This document shows, in pieces, positions 10,913-22,324 of a stretch of DNA of 64,000 bases (its first letter is position 1; every line of letters begins with the position of its first letter). A program made the position numbers and the translations under genes. The DNA lies in contig JAZHRO010000063.1 in NCBI GenBank assembly GCA_037157565.1, forward strand, positions 86,580,001 through 86,644,000. Reading direction: 5' to 3'. The notes under the pieces were generated by a model. The model saw only the letters and a program-made list of their open reading frames with translations. It searched no databases and had not been told where the DNA came from. The stretch comes from Thalassia testudinum. Lineage: Eukaryota > Streptophyta > Magnoliopsida > Alismatales > Hydrocharitaceae.

Positions 10913-13558
10913 TGTTCGATGCATTAAATCGATGTTTTAAAGGGTGTCACGTTGCAGTATAGCCAAAACAGCGTTCAAACAAATCCAATTTTTATTACTC
11001 GAAAAGATTCCGAGGTCGAACACAGGGAGCAATATGGAATTTAGAATTCAAGATCACAATTTAAACTAAAAGAATTTACAATAATATCAGGTATCAATGT
11101 GCAGAAAGATGGGAGTAAAATGGTGGTTTAAATTACCATATACTCCTACAATATTAACCAAGGAACTCAATGTATATATTTGAAATGAAGGCTCAAATAT
11201 GTCATCTTATTTGTAAATCAGCCGACTTAAAGTGATTTTCTTCTTTTTCTTCTCCTTCCTTCTCTGGCTTTGTCTTTCTCTTCAGCTTCTTCTCTTTCTC
11301 AACTGTGGCTTCTTCTTCTTCTTTTTCTCCAAACCTTCACCTCTTCTTCTTCTGAGCCTTGCTTTGTAACTCCTCTTCTTCAGCCCTTCTTCTTTTCTTC
11401 TTCAGAATTTGGCTAAGTGTCAGGGCTAAGCTTCTCAGGGCAGAACCCTCCCCCAACCTGCACAACTCTCCTTCTCACTTTCTCTCTTTAGGATCTGCTC
11501 TCCCAGAGCCACAGGTAATTGGGTTATCGGATTCAGGCACGTACCTGGGTTTAGGTTCATGGACGTGCGGTGGTGAGTGAGGAGTGTAGGTCTAGGCGGG
11601 TTATCGAGTCAAACTAGGTCCATGTGTACATGTCATGGACGAGGTCAGGTGAGCAGGTGAGAGGGACCTCACCCATTTATGCAGGTGCACTGCTTCAGCA
11701 CTTTCCGATGAGGGACTATCCCACTTCTTTCTTCGCATGCGAATAGCAATAGAGGATGCAACCAATTGAAGGTGAAGGGGAGGTAGACTCCTCCAATTAG
11801 CAGCCTAGGTCGCTTCCTGGGCTGATTCCATGCTACCTGGACACAACACCTATAGCTGCAGGTTGCTAGAACATGCTTCAAGCTCCTTCGAAGTAGCTAC
11901 GGCAATGGTGTGAACCTATATCTTGAAAATCACAAAGGTCTCTCGACCACATTAAAACGCTCAGGAAGCATTGCCATAGCACGGCGAACTTGTAGAGAGG
12001 ATTGGCATGGCGGATGGATGCATATGGTGGCTAGTCGGAGTCGGACTGTGTGCATGAAGTTGGTTGTGTTAGGAGGCGAGTTTGGGTGGATGATGGAGTG
12101 AATGGAGTGAGGGGAAAGGTGCAGAAAAGTGAAGTGGATGTTTTGGTGTGGTTGGTGAAGGATTTGGAGTTATGGCATGAGCGGGGGACTTCGCCAGAGG
12201 GATTGCCAGAGTGGAAGGCGATGAAGTCTCAGAGGAGCATCAGTGGTCGGATTTGGAAAATAAAGAGAGGAGAAGAAAGTAGGGGAGATAAGGAACCTAA
12301 GAATCTACTCTAAGGATGAAAAGGTGAAGGGATTCTCATGCCGGTGTGGTTGCTGGATGTTGGGAAGACGAACCTCCATAGGAAGAGACGGTGGCAAAGA
12401 TGGGCAAAGGACGGCGACGTTTGGTATTGCACGATGCGGAGGACGGTGAGGAAGACAAATCTGCCATTGGTTTTGTGGTTAGACGACAAGAGGAGTCAGA
12501 GAGAGACCGTCGGAGCTTGCGAAGATTTGCAGCCAAAGAGGAGAGAGGAAGAAGGGGACTTCTGGCTGAGTTTCAGGCTTGAAGAGTTCAGGAAGATCTG
12601 GCGACCCTTTTATAAGGACCTAGAGGAAAGGAAAGCTTGGAAAACAAGCTTTCCAAGCTTGGAAAGCCTCATCGGATTTAGGAGTTTCTTGAGACCCAAA
12701 TCTCTCATGCATTCACATGAGCGTTTCGGAAAGATTCGGAGCACATGGACGGGTTCAGATTGAAGACAATTTCTCAATGAATCTCCCTTCCAATTTTGGA
12801 AGGGATTTGCCAAGCAATCAGGGAGAACTCCCCAGTCAAAGATCGCCGGAGTAGGTTTTCACCACGATAATGGTGGAGGGACCTAATTGTGAAGATGACA
12901 AGAAATTAGGGGCTATTTTAAAGGATTTTAAAAGTTAAGGGCATAAGTGTAATCATATAGGACCAATTTGTAAACTAGGTCAAGACAAGCTCATCTTGGG
13001 TCCAAATTTTGGTACAAAACTAGTTTGGCCATAAGGAATTCAATGGTAAGGTTGGATTTTGGTTTTGACCATGTTTGACTAGGTAATTTATGTAAAAACC
13101 CAAATTTGGGCAAATATCTATCTAAGACTTTGTTTTGGGTCAAGATGGGTTCTGATGGTTAAATTGAAAGTTCTAAACCCTATAGAATATTCTTCTATGA
13201 ATTTTAGAGGGTTTAGGTAAATTTTATCCTGATCAGAACCTTAGTTAATTAAGCGGGCTTATTTTTAGGGTTTCAAAAGTCATTTAATTCTCAGAACACG
13301 TGCAAACCCTTTTTTCTCTATCTTATCCCACTTGTTATCTTTCTAAGACCAATTGACCATCATTCAACCCCTAAGAAAACCATTGGTTGTACTGCATTCA
13401 AGATGAGTTGGTAAAATTACAGTTTTAGCCCTAGTTTCTTATTTTTTTTCAAAATGAATATGCAATGACTTCTGACTCTCTTGCGGTTATGTAGGAGCAT
13501 TTATTGACTTAATTGGGTCAAAATGAGCTAGTTATGGCTCATGATGGTGATCCCATCA
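10913..13558 (-). repeat. TE-B 5' LTR
   Basis: Bounded on the plus strand by TGTTCGATGC at 10913 beside the PBS and CCCATCA at 13558, so it begins and ends TG...CA. Length is 2646 bases. The high-coordinate half matches 1268-2647. A pyrimidine-rich plus-strand stretch lies at 11230-11400. Confidence 0.88.
12608..12614 (-). promoter_or_regulatory. TATA box of TE-B 5' LTR
   Basis: The minus strand reads TATAAAA (plus TTTTATA), the likely Pol II core promoter of TE-B. It is conserved at 1699-1705 in the other LTR. Confidence 0.6.
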
Positions 13559-14205
13559 AGATGTTGAGATTGATTTCAGACCTCCAAAACTTTAGATCGA
13601 GGGCTGGAATGGAGGATAGATATGTGTGGAATGGTATCTATATAGTGATGCGTTCCTATAATCAAATTCTAGAGTCAAATAGAGCCATGGACGGGGATCC
13701 AGTTGGAAAAAAATCTGGCTCTTGAAAGTCCCATTGAAAGTCCAAATTTTTATATGGTTGTGTAGAAGGGAGGGCCTGATCACTGGGGAGCTGAGACACA
13801 GGAGGATGGGGGCTGATCTACATGAGTGTCCTCTATGCAGTCTTCATGTAGACAGCGTGGGACATATATTTTCCACATGCCTGGTTATAGATGCAATATC
13901 AAGAAAAACATGTCATGAGCTGCTTCCTACTTAGGACACTTTGCGGTAGAATTTCCTAACGCGGGACAAACCACATATGCATATGGCGGAGACTATGTGG
14001 AGTGTTTGGAGGGCGAGGAATGTGAGGTTGTTTCAGGAGAGACCAGTCTATGTTATGCAAATTGTAAATGAGTCCTGGTTCCTCATACATTTATGGGGAT
14101 CTAATTTGTAATGACCCTTGCTGTTCATTTTTAGATGATGAATAAAATGCCCCTATGGATTGCTATCATGTTTCGATAGCTTTCCTTTCCTTTTCAAAAA
14201 AAAAA
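13559..14205 (+). pseudogene. LINE-L: 3' end of an L1-type LINE (ORF2 C-terminus)
   Basis: ORF2 of plant L1-type LINEs ends in a zf-RVT domain. Here it reads VPLKVQIFIWLCRREGLITG, then ECPLC and VGHIFSTC spacings of the finger, and runs to a TAA at 14109-14111. One frameshift lies near 13722 and one stop at 13932-13934. A 3' UTR follows with AATAAA-type signal GAATAAAATGCCCC and a terminal A run (14196-14205). The 5' part was separated by TE-B, whose 5' LTR abuts at 13558. Its protein wording resembles LINE-R (62188-62487). Confidence 0.85.
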
Positions 14206-14274
14206 TTAGAATTTTAACTTTGGGACCTCCTGCATATTAATTACCCCATCTAAAATGTCTAAGTCCAAGATTTT

Positions 14275-15453
14275 TTACTGAATCAGAATTGACTTGGGTC
14301 TAGTGATCTCAAAATCAAAATCATTAATATGCTCAGGATGTAATTGAGGAATGGTTCTTTGAATTGAATCCTTTATGAAATTAGGATCTGAATCCACCAT
14401 TCGAGCCTCAACAGGATCAAGTTCCTCAATTTTAGGGCCATCAAATCATTTATTGAATTCCTCAGGCCCAGTCGTCTCACTGAAATCGTGCACTATAAAC
14501 TCAGGTGAGACTTCGCATAATGATTCTTCACCTTCCGAATCAAAGAATTCTAAATCCGCATTAATGTATGCCTCAAAATCATCAATCACTTTCTGTTCCA
14601 AGGGGACATATGTTTCCTCGTACCCCAGCTCAGGGATCTCAGGTGAAGAAATCAATTCATCCTTATTTGATGCTCTAGAATAACTTGGTCAACCTTAGTC
14701 TCGTAAAATGTGTCTCCCCCTACAAGTGCTTGAGCGGATTTTGACATTGACTCTCCTGTCAGGGGGTTTATCCTGGGAATCCTCCAAAGATTGGACTAGA
14801 GCAATCACAAATCTCATCCTAAATTTTGATAACTTCCCAAGTAAAAACTCACCTGGGCCTTTATCCTTAACATCCTGGAGCCAATCCAACAAATACTTAT
14901 TAAGATCGTCAATTATTTCAATCAGAGGCTCCAATTCTTTAGGGCAAGGTGTTGGCTGAACTTCTAGAGATTGAATGATATTCCTTAAGTTAGCCAACAC
15001 CTTATCTTGGACTTGGTTAACCTGAACCAAATGGTTTGGTTCAAGTTTGGGCGGGTTTGGGTTCAGTGTAGGGGAATCAACGAATTGAAATTCTTGATAC
15101 CTTCCTTGATAATAGGTCATTTTGGGTTGTCCATAAGGAGGTGGTGACCTATATGCAATGTAATCTGGCGAAGGGTAAGGATCAACATATCCCTCTTGAT
15201 TGTAGATCATATTAGGTTGTCCAAATGAGGGTGATGATCCATAATCGATGTAGCTCGGAGAAGGATAAGAATCAAGATCATGGTGTCTAGGGTTAGACCC
15301 TGAACACAGAGGTCTGGAATTGTATTCTCAATTAGGATTATCCCAACTAGAAGATGGATGAGAGTAAGTCTGGTTGGAATAACAATCATTTTGGGAATAA
15401 GTAGTGGTAGGAGGGTAGGAGTGGATGTGCGAATAAGATGTGGAAGGATCCAT
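14275..15453 (-). pseudogene. TE-C unknown acidic, Tyr/Pro-rich protein (decayed)
   Basis: One frame of 393 codons runs from the ATG at 15453 (MDPSTSYSH...) to TAA at 14275-14277. It is broken by in-frame stops at 15328-15330, 14695-14697, 14689-14691 and 14446-14448, but has no frameshift. The N-terminal part is rich in Tyr, Ser and Pro and holds two copies of a unit of about 29 residues reading PSPxYIxYxSxPxxGQP (about 15120-15280). The C-terminal part is acidic (EAYINADLEFFDSEGEE; later EHINDFDFEI). It occupies the place of gag in TE-F but has no capsid motif. A weak likeness of SHPSSSWDNPN to the Gag-tail GWRNHPN is possible. I do not recognise it. Confidence 0.6.
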
Positions 15454-16611
15454 GACAGATGGGAGGAAGAAAGGCACCTTGCAATACAAACAATTAAACA
15501 TGTCCTTAAGTGTGCTAGCCTAAAGACCTATAGACTCCCAGAACCCATCTTGAGATGAAGAAACAATTTGATCTATTTCCTTTCGGTCAATCCAACCAGT
15601 TAGAGGGAAGGGCTGAGGAGAAGGTTCTTCCTTTGGCTTGTGCCTCTGGTTCCTAGTGTACCCCCTAGCCATGATCGTTTGATTCTACTCCCCTAGCTAA
15701 GCATCAAATTGAATGGTAGAAACAGACTGATTGAAAATAATCTCGATCTGGGCTCCAAAGAGTGAGTCCAATCCTTAAGGCCAATGTCTACTCTGTTTTA
15801 ATTAGGGTTAGGTTTGAATGTGCTTTGGAATGTGATGGGCCCTTTATCTTGGTTGTGCCCTTAATGATTGATTGATATGTGTGTGCGTGCACAACCAATG
15901 GTTTTCAAGCAAGATTATTTTTGGATATGGTGAATTTTGGGGTTTAAATCTTGCTTAGTAGCTTTTAGGATTCCACTTTAAGTGTATTCAATCAAGTTCA
16001 GTTGCCACACCAAGTTTTGAAAGCACAGGTAAAGATGTTTTTCTTTGAATTCAAACTAAAAATGTGGAGTGCCTAGTTTAGTCCTAAATGTTGAACCTAT
16101 TTGGCAGCTACTTGATGAGTTATTTTTAATTCAAGTGGTACACCCCAAACAACTCAAACAATTGTCCTGATGCACCACTTAATTAGGCACACAAGTGATT
16201 ACCTAATTTGATTTCAACTAAATTATGCGTTGATGAGTGTACTAGTCCCAACGATTGGGTTATCGGTTGAGTATGAAGAATCAAAAGAGGTTGTCTACCG
16301 CAGTGAGATTTTTCAAATTTTTCTTTGTATGCAGAGGGTGAGGCAGGTGCAGGTGACAAACAAATAATCAAAACTACCCTTAGAGCTTATTCAAGCTCCT
16401 AGGTTAATTAGGGTTTGTGTTATTAAGTGATGGAATGAAATCTAGTGGGTGGGGAGGTGGGGGTAAACTTACAGATCCTTCAACAGCACTTTACTCGAAT
16501 CTACCACTTTTGCCCTTCTCATGAGAGTACATGTAATCACAATAAGAAAGGAGAGAAGTGAGGTAAAAGATAAGTAAAGCGGGAAAACACAAAAAATCAA
16601 AGAGCGTCGCT
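15454..16611 (-). other. TE-C leader
   Basis: Non-coding. It aligns with 40775-41945 of TE-F and, over 15625-16340, with TE-J. Shared landmarks are GAGAAGGTTCTTCC, CCTTAAGGCCAA and a stem-loop at 15849-15898. Confidence 0.8.
15849..15898 (-). other. Conserved leader stem-loop (TE-C)
   Basis: Perfect 10-base inverted repeat TTGGTTGTGC (15849-15858) and GCACAACCAA (15889-15898) with a 30-base loop. Its core is kept in TE-F and TE-J. A role in RNA packaging or dimerisation is only a guess. Confidence 0.6.
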
Positions 16612-16629
16612 TCCCTGGCAATGACTCCA
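16612..16629 (-). other. TE-C primer binding site (decayed)
   Basis: The minus strand reads TGGAGTCATTGCCAGGGA, at the same distance from the LTR as in TE-F. It differs from TGGCGCCATTGCCAGGGA in three bases. Confidence 0.75.
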
Positions 16630-17327
16630 AAATGTTGGAGTGGAGAATCTACGCTAAATGATTTGAGTTTTGAAAACTCGTCGTTGTAGTGTGATTTGCG
16701 AGAAAAGCCGTCAACAGATAAATTTAATCGAAACTCGAAAGGAATTTCGGATCGAACGCAGGGAGGAGGACATTTGATTAAAAATTTCAGTTGTTTTATT
16801 TGTCACAAAGTAGATTAGCTGGTCAAATTGAATCTAAACTAGCCATCTAGTTAAAGAATAATGAATAGAAGAGAGAGAGAATATTACAAATAAAGATAAA
16901 ATAGAGATAGAATAAACATGGCTTTCATAATCACAGAATGATGTCTATTACAACTAACCATTATAGTAGAAAGTGGGAAATCTTACAAGTAGAAAGCAGT
17001 AAAAAGAAGGTGGAGAGAAGTTATCCTCCTCGACGGCTCTTGGAGGATGAGCCATGTTGATGGAGTGCCTGGACGAAGGCGATGAGCTGCGGGATGAACA
17101 AGAACGACGACGAACGATGGAGAATGGGGCAGGGTGACATCGCAGTAGGATCTACTTCCCAAACGGCGGTGAGAAGACAACTGTGTGATGCTCCACGAAG
17201 GGGATGAGGTGAAAATTTTGTATTTTTAACTTTAGAGGAGCATCCCAGGTTTGGGACAACCTCTTAGAACTTTGGAGGGGTTGAGAGAAGAGAGGAAGGG
17301 ATGAAGAAAAGGTGGAGGTCATAGGGC

Positions 17328-17335
17328 TATTTATC
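17328..17335 (-). promoter_or_regulatory. TATA-like box of TE-C LTR
   Basis: The minus strand reads ATAAATAG. It lies about 53 bases downstream (in element sense) of the TGACG hairpin, the same spacing as in TE-F. Confidence 0.5.
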
Positions 17336-17387
17336 GGTGAAGAATGGAGGGGCACAATTCTCATTTCATCTTAAAATATTAAATGAG

Positions 17388-17427
17388 GGGGTCTTTAGTG
17401 ACGGATATAAATGTCACTAAAGACCCC
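17388..17427 (-). promoter_or_regulatory. TGACG hairpin in TE-C U3
   Basis: Perfect 15-base arms GGGGTCTTTAGTGAC and GTCACTAAAGACCCC with a 10-base loop. Each arm carries half of a TGACG/CGTCA motif, the core recognised by plant TGA-type bZIP factors. The position just upstream of the TATA box fits a U3 enhancer. Confidence 0.65.
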
Positions 17428-17700
17428 ATGTCGCTGAAGAACATGTGCATGACCTCGCCTCCTCTCCTTCCTCTGCACACAATGCTCATGCACGTTTGCA
17501 CTCTCTCAGCTGTCCAATGATGAATCAATAGCCCAGAACGTGCAACCACGCACCTTTACAAATTGTGCCTCCTGCACATGAGATCGGGTATGGGATTAGG
17601 CATCATCTTGCATGTGAGGCTGACTGATCCATCAGACCCGTTGGCGCTTGATCCGATGGCTTGATTTCACACTCATGTGCAAGGAAGAGGGGCGCTGCAC

Positions 17701-17750
17701 TCGATTCGAATGAGGACCTCCGCATGTGTAATGCCTTGACCACTATGCTA
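17701..17750 (-). promoter_or_regulatory. tRNA-like Pol III A/B-box module in TE-C LTR
   Basis: On the minus strand A-box TAGCATAGTGG (17740-17750) fits the TRGYNNARYGG consensus. After 28 bases comes B-box-like ATTCGAATCGA (17701-17711). Orientation equals that of the element. No full cloverleaf is evident. Confidence 0.5.
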
Positions 17751-18380
17751 CAACCTTTCTTGAGGCAAGCTTCAGATCTGAGGTGAGCTTCAGATCTAAG
17801 GCACATGCGTCTATGGCCGTTGGATCAAGATCCAATGGCCAAATCAGATGAGCGCATGAGGAGAGAAAGAGCAATGGCCATTCTTGGGCTAGTGTGGGTG
17901 ACTAAGATGGCACCATGTGGCGCCATCTAGGCTATCCATTTTCCAATGCTTGTAGATGGTGCAACAGATATCAAATTAGACCAATTTTCACACCGTTGGG
18001 CTATGATTGTCGACCCGAACCCATCCGTGTCGTTGAATTTTTCATCTAATGTACTGATTTACACCATCTTGGCCCCTTGACCTCTGATCTTTCTCGGACT
18101 ACATCTATGCTATGAAAGTTCGATCAGGGCGATCTTGGAGTCGTTGAACTCCAATCGTCACCCTGATCAAATCTGCACAGTTGGATCTTCAATCCGAGGC
18201 CCCAATTAAATGTCTCCCTGTCACTTGACCATAAAAAGATACAATTAACCTAAAATTTATACAATCTAACCTAAATGCAAGATGATGCATGTTATGCAAT
18301 ATTTACAATGTATGATGCTTCTACGACACTAAGAACATGCATAAATAGACATTTAAGGCTATTCAGATGCATATACATCA

Positions 18381-19233
18381 CTTTCCTCAAGGCCATCGAT
18401 CACATTCTGGCTATCGCTAGGTTCTCTAAGAAGTATTGTACCTTGAAGCGACTGTAGAAGAATGGATGACAGGAGGTAGTATCGAAGGAGGCTAGCACCA
18501 TGATTCTAGCCAACCTTTCGCCTAAGAAGAAAGACCCTAGTACCCCACTCATTTCCTACTTTTTGCAGGATTCTCCATTTGATCGGGCCCTTCTTGATCT
18601 GGGTTCATCCATCAACCTAACTCCCACTATCTTATATGATCGATTTCAATTTGGGGAGTTAAAGCCCACCTCGATTACTATTCAATTAGTTGGTCGATCA
18701 GTGAAAACACTGAGGGGGGTGGTTAAGAACGTGATCGTTGAGGTCCATGGATTCTGCTTTCCCATGGACTTTTTCATTCCAGATATGGAGGTTCCTCCTA
18801 ATCTCCGTGATGCACTAATTATTTTGGCTCGCACATTTTTGGCGACAGCCTGAGCAAACATTAACTATCATCCAGGTGTATGGAGATTGCCCTAGGAGAG
18901 GAATGACTGAGATGATATATTCAGGGCATAAGCAACTTTGACTGTGATCACATTCAGGAGGATGGCGAAGACGAAGAATCGGTAGTCTGTGGTAACATTG
19001 GGCACCTTTATGAAGACTCAATGTCTCATTCATCTTCACTATCAAGGTATCAAGACCTCGATCCACACGGGACTAAGACCACCGAAATGCACATTTCTAC
19101 CCATGGATCTAATTGTTTGGGGTGTTCATCTGATCATAACACCCTCGACTCTGACTATCCTGATCCACATATTACTAAATCACCCTTGCTAATGCAGGAA
19201 GGTGTGACTCCAACAAATGAGTTTCACGTTAAT
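18381..19233 (+). pseudogene. pol: TE-D gag tail and aspartic protease, part 1
   Basis: Begins in the gag/protease junction (FLKAIDHILAIARF, matching the DAIxHIPAYARF segment of the other copies). Protease follows: FDRALLDLGSSINLTPTILY with active-site D-L-G-S-S at about 18595-18609, then FGELKPTSITIQL and a stop at 18851-18853 in FLATA. It continues into an acidic linker until TE-E begins at 19234. The other half of the coding region resumes at 54301. Upstream it is cut by TE-C. Confidence 0.87.
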
Positions 19234-19692
19234 TGATGACTCTATAATGTTCTATGTTAATATTATCAATTAGAATCAATTTCGGGAATACTTGTGTGAT
19301 AATGACATTATAATGGGCTTGGAAGCATTGCATGCATATTTCTTGATCTTTACATCGTAATCACATAGAATCAATGTTTAATGACCATGTGCACAAGTCC
19401 ATTTTGAAACAGGTCTCAGATGAGAGATCGGTCCATACAAATGGATCCGGATTGGCGAACGGAGTCCCATAGACTCAAAATCATCCTAATTCGACCTCCG
19501 TAGCTCCCACAACAAGCTCAAGAAGTCCTGACCATTGATCCACTGATCAACGGCCCAAAATGTGACACGTGCCCGCTGCTCATGCTTTCCATCACACTTC
19601 AACTAATCCTCCATCATGCATTCACCATCGTCAGATCTTCATCCAACGCACGGCATCGCTCAGACGCTGCGTCGTCGCCGTGACCATCCGCG

Positions 19693-19744
19693 TAGCACAG
19701 CGGTCGGAGGCCTTCTCCACTCCAGTAGGTGTGGGTTCGAATCA
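19693..19744 (+). promoter_or_regulatory. tRNA-like Pol III A/B-box module in TE-E 5' LTR
   Basis: A-box TAGCACAGCGG (19693-19703) and B-box GGTTCGAATCA (19734-19744), 30 bases apart, in the sense of the element. The copy in the 3' LTR is decayed (53354-53405). Confidence 0.6.
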
Positions 19745-20102
19745 CAGAAGTGCCTCTCCACGTGTTCCCCAATTGAAAATCGGGTCATTTGATCTGATTT
19801 ATGGTTAAGAAGCGGGCACAACGAGTGCCATCCAGCCATCTGTGCGAAATGCGTGAGATTACACGCTCGAGTACACCCAATCCAATGCATGTGGGGAGCA
19901 ATTTGAGGCGCGAGGGAGGTTTGAATCTAGTTGTCTGATCTTTGATCGGACAGCTTAAATGACTCATGCATTATGCGCACACGGAGGTAGCTGGAGATTT
20001 GAGGCATGAGGGTGAGGGCAAGGGCAACGAATGCGGCATGTCTTTAGAGACATTTTGAATGTCGCTATTGACCCAATGATGAATTTGAGCCCTTCTTTCA
20101 GC

Positions 20103-20110
20103 TATAAAAA
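20103..20110 (+). promoter_or_regulatory. TATA box of TE-E 5' LTR
   Basis: TATAAAAA followed by a GGGCCC-rich stretch; conserved at 53764-53770. Likely Pol II promoter of TE-E. Confidence 0.65.
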
Positions 20111-20619
20111 GGGCCCTTCCCCTCCCATTTGCGTCCACCATCCACCAAAGTGATACCACCACCTTCTAGAGCTCGAAGCAAGGTCTTGAAGTCATCGAGC
20201 CACAAACAGAAGCTCCTCCACTATCTTGGCTGCCTCAACGCCGCCTTCTACCTTCTCTTAGTTTGTTTCTATGTGATAGTGTAGTACATGTTTTTCATTT
20301 GAAGCATTCGCCTATATTTTTTTCATCATAACATTTGATAATTAATAAAATACATCTTTGATATATTATTTGCATCATGATTCTCTAACCTTATTCCCCC
20401 CTCTCTCTCCTTATCTCTCTCTTTCTCGTTCTCTCCTTTTGCAAGCGAATCAAAAGCGATATTTTTGTGAGACGAAGGTGAATAGCGGATTCAATACTTT
20501 GCCTCCCTATGTTCGACACTTGGACTCACATCTAATTATTTTTCTAAGTAAAATTGACGTCGTAAAACATGCTACAACGAACGGTTTTTATGCAAATGTG
20601 TCTGATGAACGTCAGTTTT

Positions 20620-20637
20620 TGGTGCCGTTGCCGGGGA
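20620..20637 (+). other. TE-E primer binding site
   Basis: TGGTGCCGTTGCCGGGGA, five bases after the LTR end. It differs in one base from the TE-G PBS; tRNA-Asp type. Confidence 0.88.
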
Positions 20638-21338
20638 GGCAATGGATCTTTTATTCGCTTTCATTTTCTTGGTCATTATTTAAACTTGGGTTATCTAACT
20701 TGCTCTTCTCTCTCTTCTTGTGGTTGTAGGAACCTTGTGCATCGGCAACGGGAGGACAACGAGTCGGGTTGGATCGAAAGGAAGTGCAAGAAGAAGACCG
20801 CCATCGACCTGAAGGCTTGATCTTCTCTTCCCATGATCCAAAGGTAACTTTCCATCCTTTGACCAAGAAATGGTGGTGTTATAAAAAAAAACTCCCTTTT
20901 GTTTGTCGAAGAAAAACACCACCACTAAGTCTTCAACTTGTTAACTTCGAAAAAAATCATTTTCTGGACTCAGATTGAGGACATGATTAAAGGATCATCT
21001 ACACCTCTAAAAATTTTGAAAAAAATCTCAAAAGTACCCCTTCTAGTAGGCGAACTCCCCGTCAAAGTTTAGAGCCAAACTCTTTGTGGTTTGGCCATGA
21101 AAAAATCATTACTGGAAGTGCTCAAGGTTATCCTATGTTTTGGAGATCTATAGGGTATTCTTACTGCTGCGAACTTCACACAGCTCAGATTTGTGAGAGA
21201 TTTATATTTCTAGAAAGATTTTGAAATTTTCTACACTTCATCTGAATAACACTTTTGTATTTAAGATTGATTAGTGCATGTTCTAATCAAGATATTAAAC
21301 TTGTGCACTGATTTAGAGGTTCTGGATAGATTGTCCCC
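20638..21338 (+). other. TE-E leader, first part
   Basis: Non-coding leader downstream of the PBS, ending at TE-F. Its last five bases TCCCC (21334-21338) are the left TSD of TE-F. Short ORFs on both strands have no recognisable product. Confidence 0.7.
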
Positions 21339-21954
21339 TATTGAACATCGGAGGACTACACTATCAGAGTTGGTTTTGAAAACCTGTCATTGTAGTTCGA
21401 GTAGTGAAGAACTCGGGTTCAACAAATAAAATTTATACCGAAAAAGAAATCTCGGGTCAAACTCAGGGAGGCTACGTCGATCAAAATTCGTAATTATATT
21501 TTTTTGCATTTTTGTTTAAAGAGCGGAATAATCACAATGAAATGGAATAAATATAGACAATAAGAGAGAAAGAGAGAGAGAAAAAATATTCACTTGATGT
21601 TGCAAAATGTTTTTACAACAAAGAAAGCGAGAAAAGATTACACTAGAAAGCGAGAAATTATTACACTAGAAAGCAGGAAAAAGGAATGGGAGAGAGAAGT
21701 TATCCTCCTCGATGATCGCTTGGAGGACGAGCTGGATGAGACAATGCTTGAAGTGGGAAAAAGGAGGTTGAAGCAGAAGGAATGGGAACGAGGCAGCAAG
21801 TCATCGCCGTCGCGGGATCCGCTTCCAGAATGGGGGCGAAAAAATTGATTTTAGCTCTTGAGGAGCATCCTGGGTGTGGGACAAGCTTCTGTTGAGCATT
21901 GGAGAGGGAGAGAAGAGAAGAAAGGGATGAGAAATTCGTATGGAGGGGGTCTCC

Positions 21955-21961
21955 TTTTATA
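21955..21961 (-). promoter_or_regulatory. TATA box of TE-F 3' LTR
   Basis: The minus strand reads TATAAAA; the copy in the 5' LTR is 42611-42617. Confidence 0.6.
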
Positions 21962-22016
21962 GTTGCAAGGAGTGGGGGCATTTTGGACATTTTAATTTCA
22001 AAAACATTAATATGGG

Positions 22017-22050
22017 ACCTTTAGTGATGGACTTAAACGTCACTAAAGGT
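22017..22050 (-). promoter_or_regulatory. TGACG hairpin in TE-F 3' LTR
   Basis: Arms ACCTTTAGTGATG and CGTCACTAAAGGT (one mismatch) around an 8-base loop, 56 bases from the TATA box. The decayed equivalent in the 5' LTR is at 42673-42705. Confidence 0.6.
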
Positions 22051-22324
22051 CTGTTGTGGGCGACGTGTGCACGCGCTGTGCGTGCCCGCTCTTCTTCTTC
22101 AGCCAAAATGAATGCGCACGTATGCACACTTACAGCCGTTCGATCAAGAGATCGAATGGTTGAGAGTAGCTATGCCCGCGCCACGCGCCCGCGTGTGATC
22201 ACGCGTAAGCACTGCGCATCTGATCGTGCATGGGCGCTATCGCTCGCTCCTCGCTGCCCGATCTTTATCGCACGGCTCTGATCGTGCACTCGCTCCATGC
22301 CCGCTCTTCGATTTCAAGCGCAGT

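Larger units (their letters stand above)
1268..13558 (-). mobile_element. TE-B: Athila-like Ty3/gypsy retrotransposon, degenerate
   Basis: Going down in coordinate it reads 5' LTR (13558-10913), tRNA-Asp-type PBS, leader, gag, protease, RT, RNase H, integrase, 3' region, PPT and 3' LTR (2647-1268). The 3' LTR is cut at 1268 by TE-A and its remainder must lie left of the window. The order PR-RT-RH-IN and the motifs are those of Ty3/gypsy, and the gag and RT wording is Athila-like. Coding frames change many times and hold many stops, so the element cannot encode its own proteins. The right flank 13559-13563 (AGATG) is the visible half of the expected target-site duplication. It is inserted in LINE-L. 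Confidence 0.9.
14206..18380 (-). mobile_element. TE-C: minus-strand LTR element, non-autonomous type, 5' half
   Basis: Shows 5' LTR (18380-16633), decayed PBS, a leader of about 1.1 kb homologous to those of TE-F and TE-J, then a decayed reading frame that is not recognisable gag or pol. LINE-L cuts it at 14206, so its 3' half and second LTR are left of the window. On the right it interrupts TE-D, whose coding sequence resumes immediately at 18381; CTTTC (18381-18385) is the visible half of the TSD. Confidence 0.82.
16633..18380 (-). repeat. TE-C 5' LTR
   Basis: Starts TGTTGGAGTG at 16633 beside the PBS and ends ACATCA at 18380 (plus-strand reading). It aligns with the TE-F LTRs at both ends and in the middle, for example ATGCATGTTATGCA and GACACTAAGAACATGCAT near the right end, but is clearly diverged. 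It contains a TATA-like box, a TGACG hairpin and a tRNA-like A/B-box module, in the same order as TE-F. Confidence 0.85.
19234..20614 (+). repeat. TE-E 5' LTR
   Basis: TGATGACTCTATAATG at the left and GAACGTCA at the right, matching 52888-54300. Length is 1381 bases. The first 150 bases differ from the 3' LTR at roughly one position in twelve by eye, so insertion is old. Confidence 0.93.

Noticed and set aside
17388..17427. Possible MITE because of the inverted repeat
   Set aside because: It sits at the same place relative to the TATA box in several LTRs of the family and has no TSD, so it is part of the LTR.
19693..19744. A genuine tRNA gene
   Set aside because: Only A- and B-box-like segments are recognisable; no acceptor stem or anticodon arm could be folded, and it lies within an LTR.
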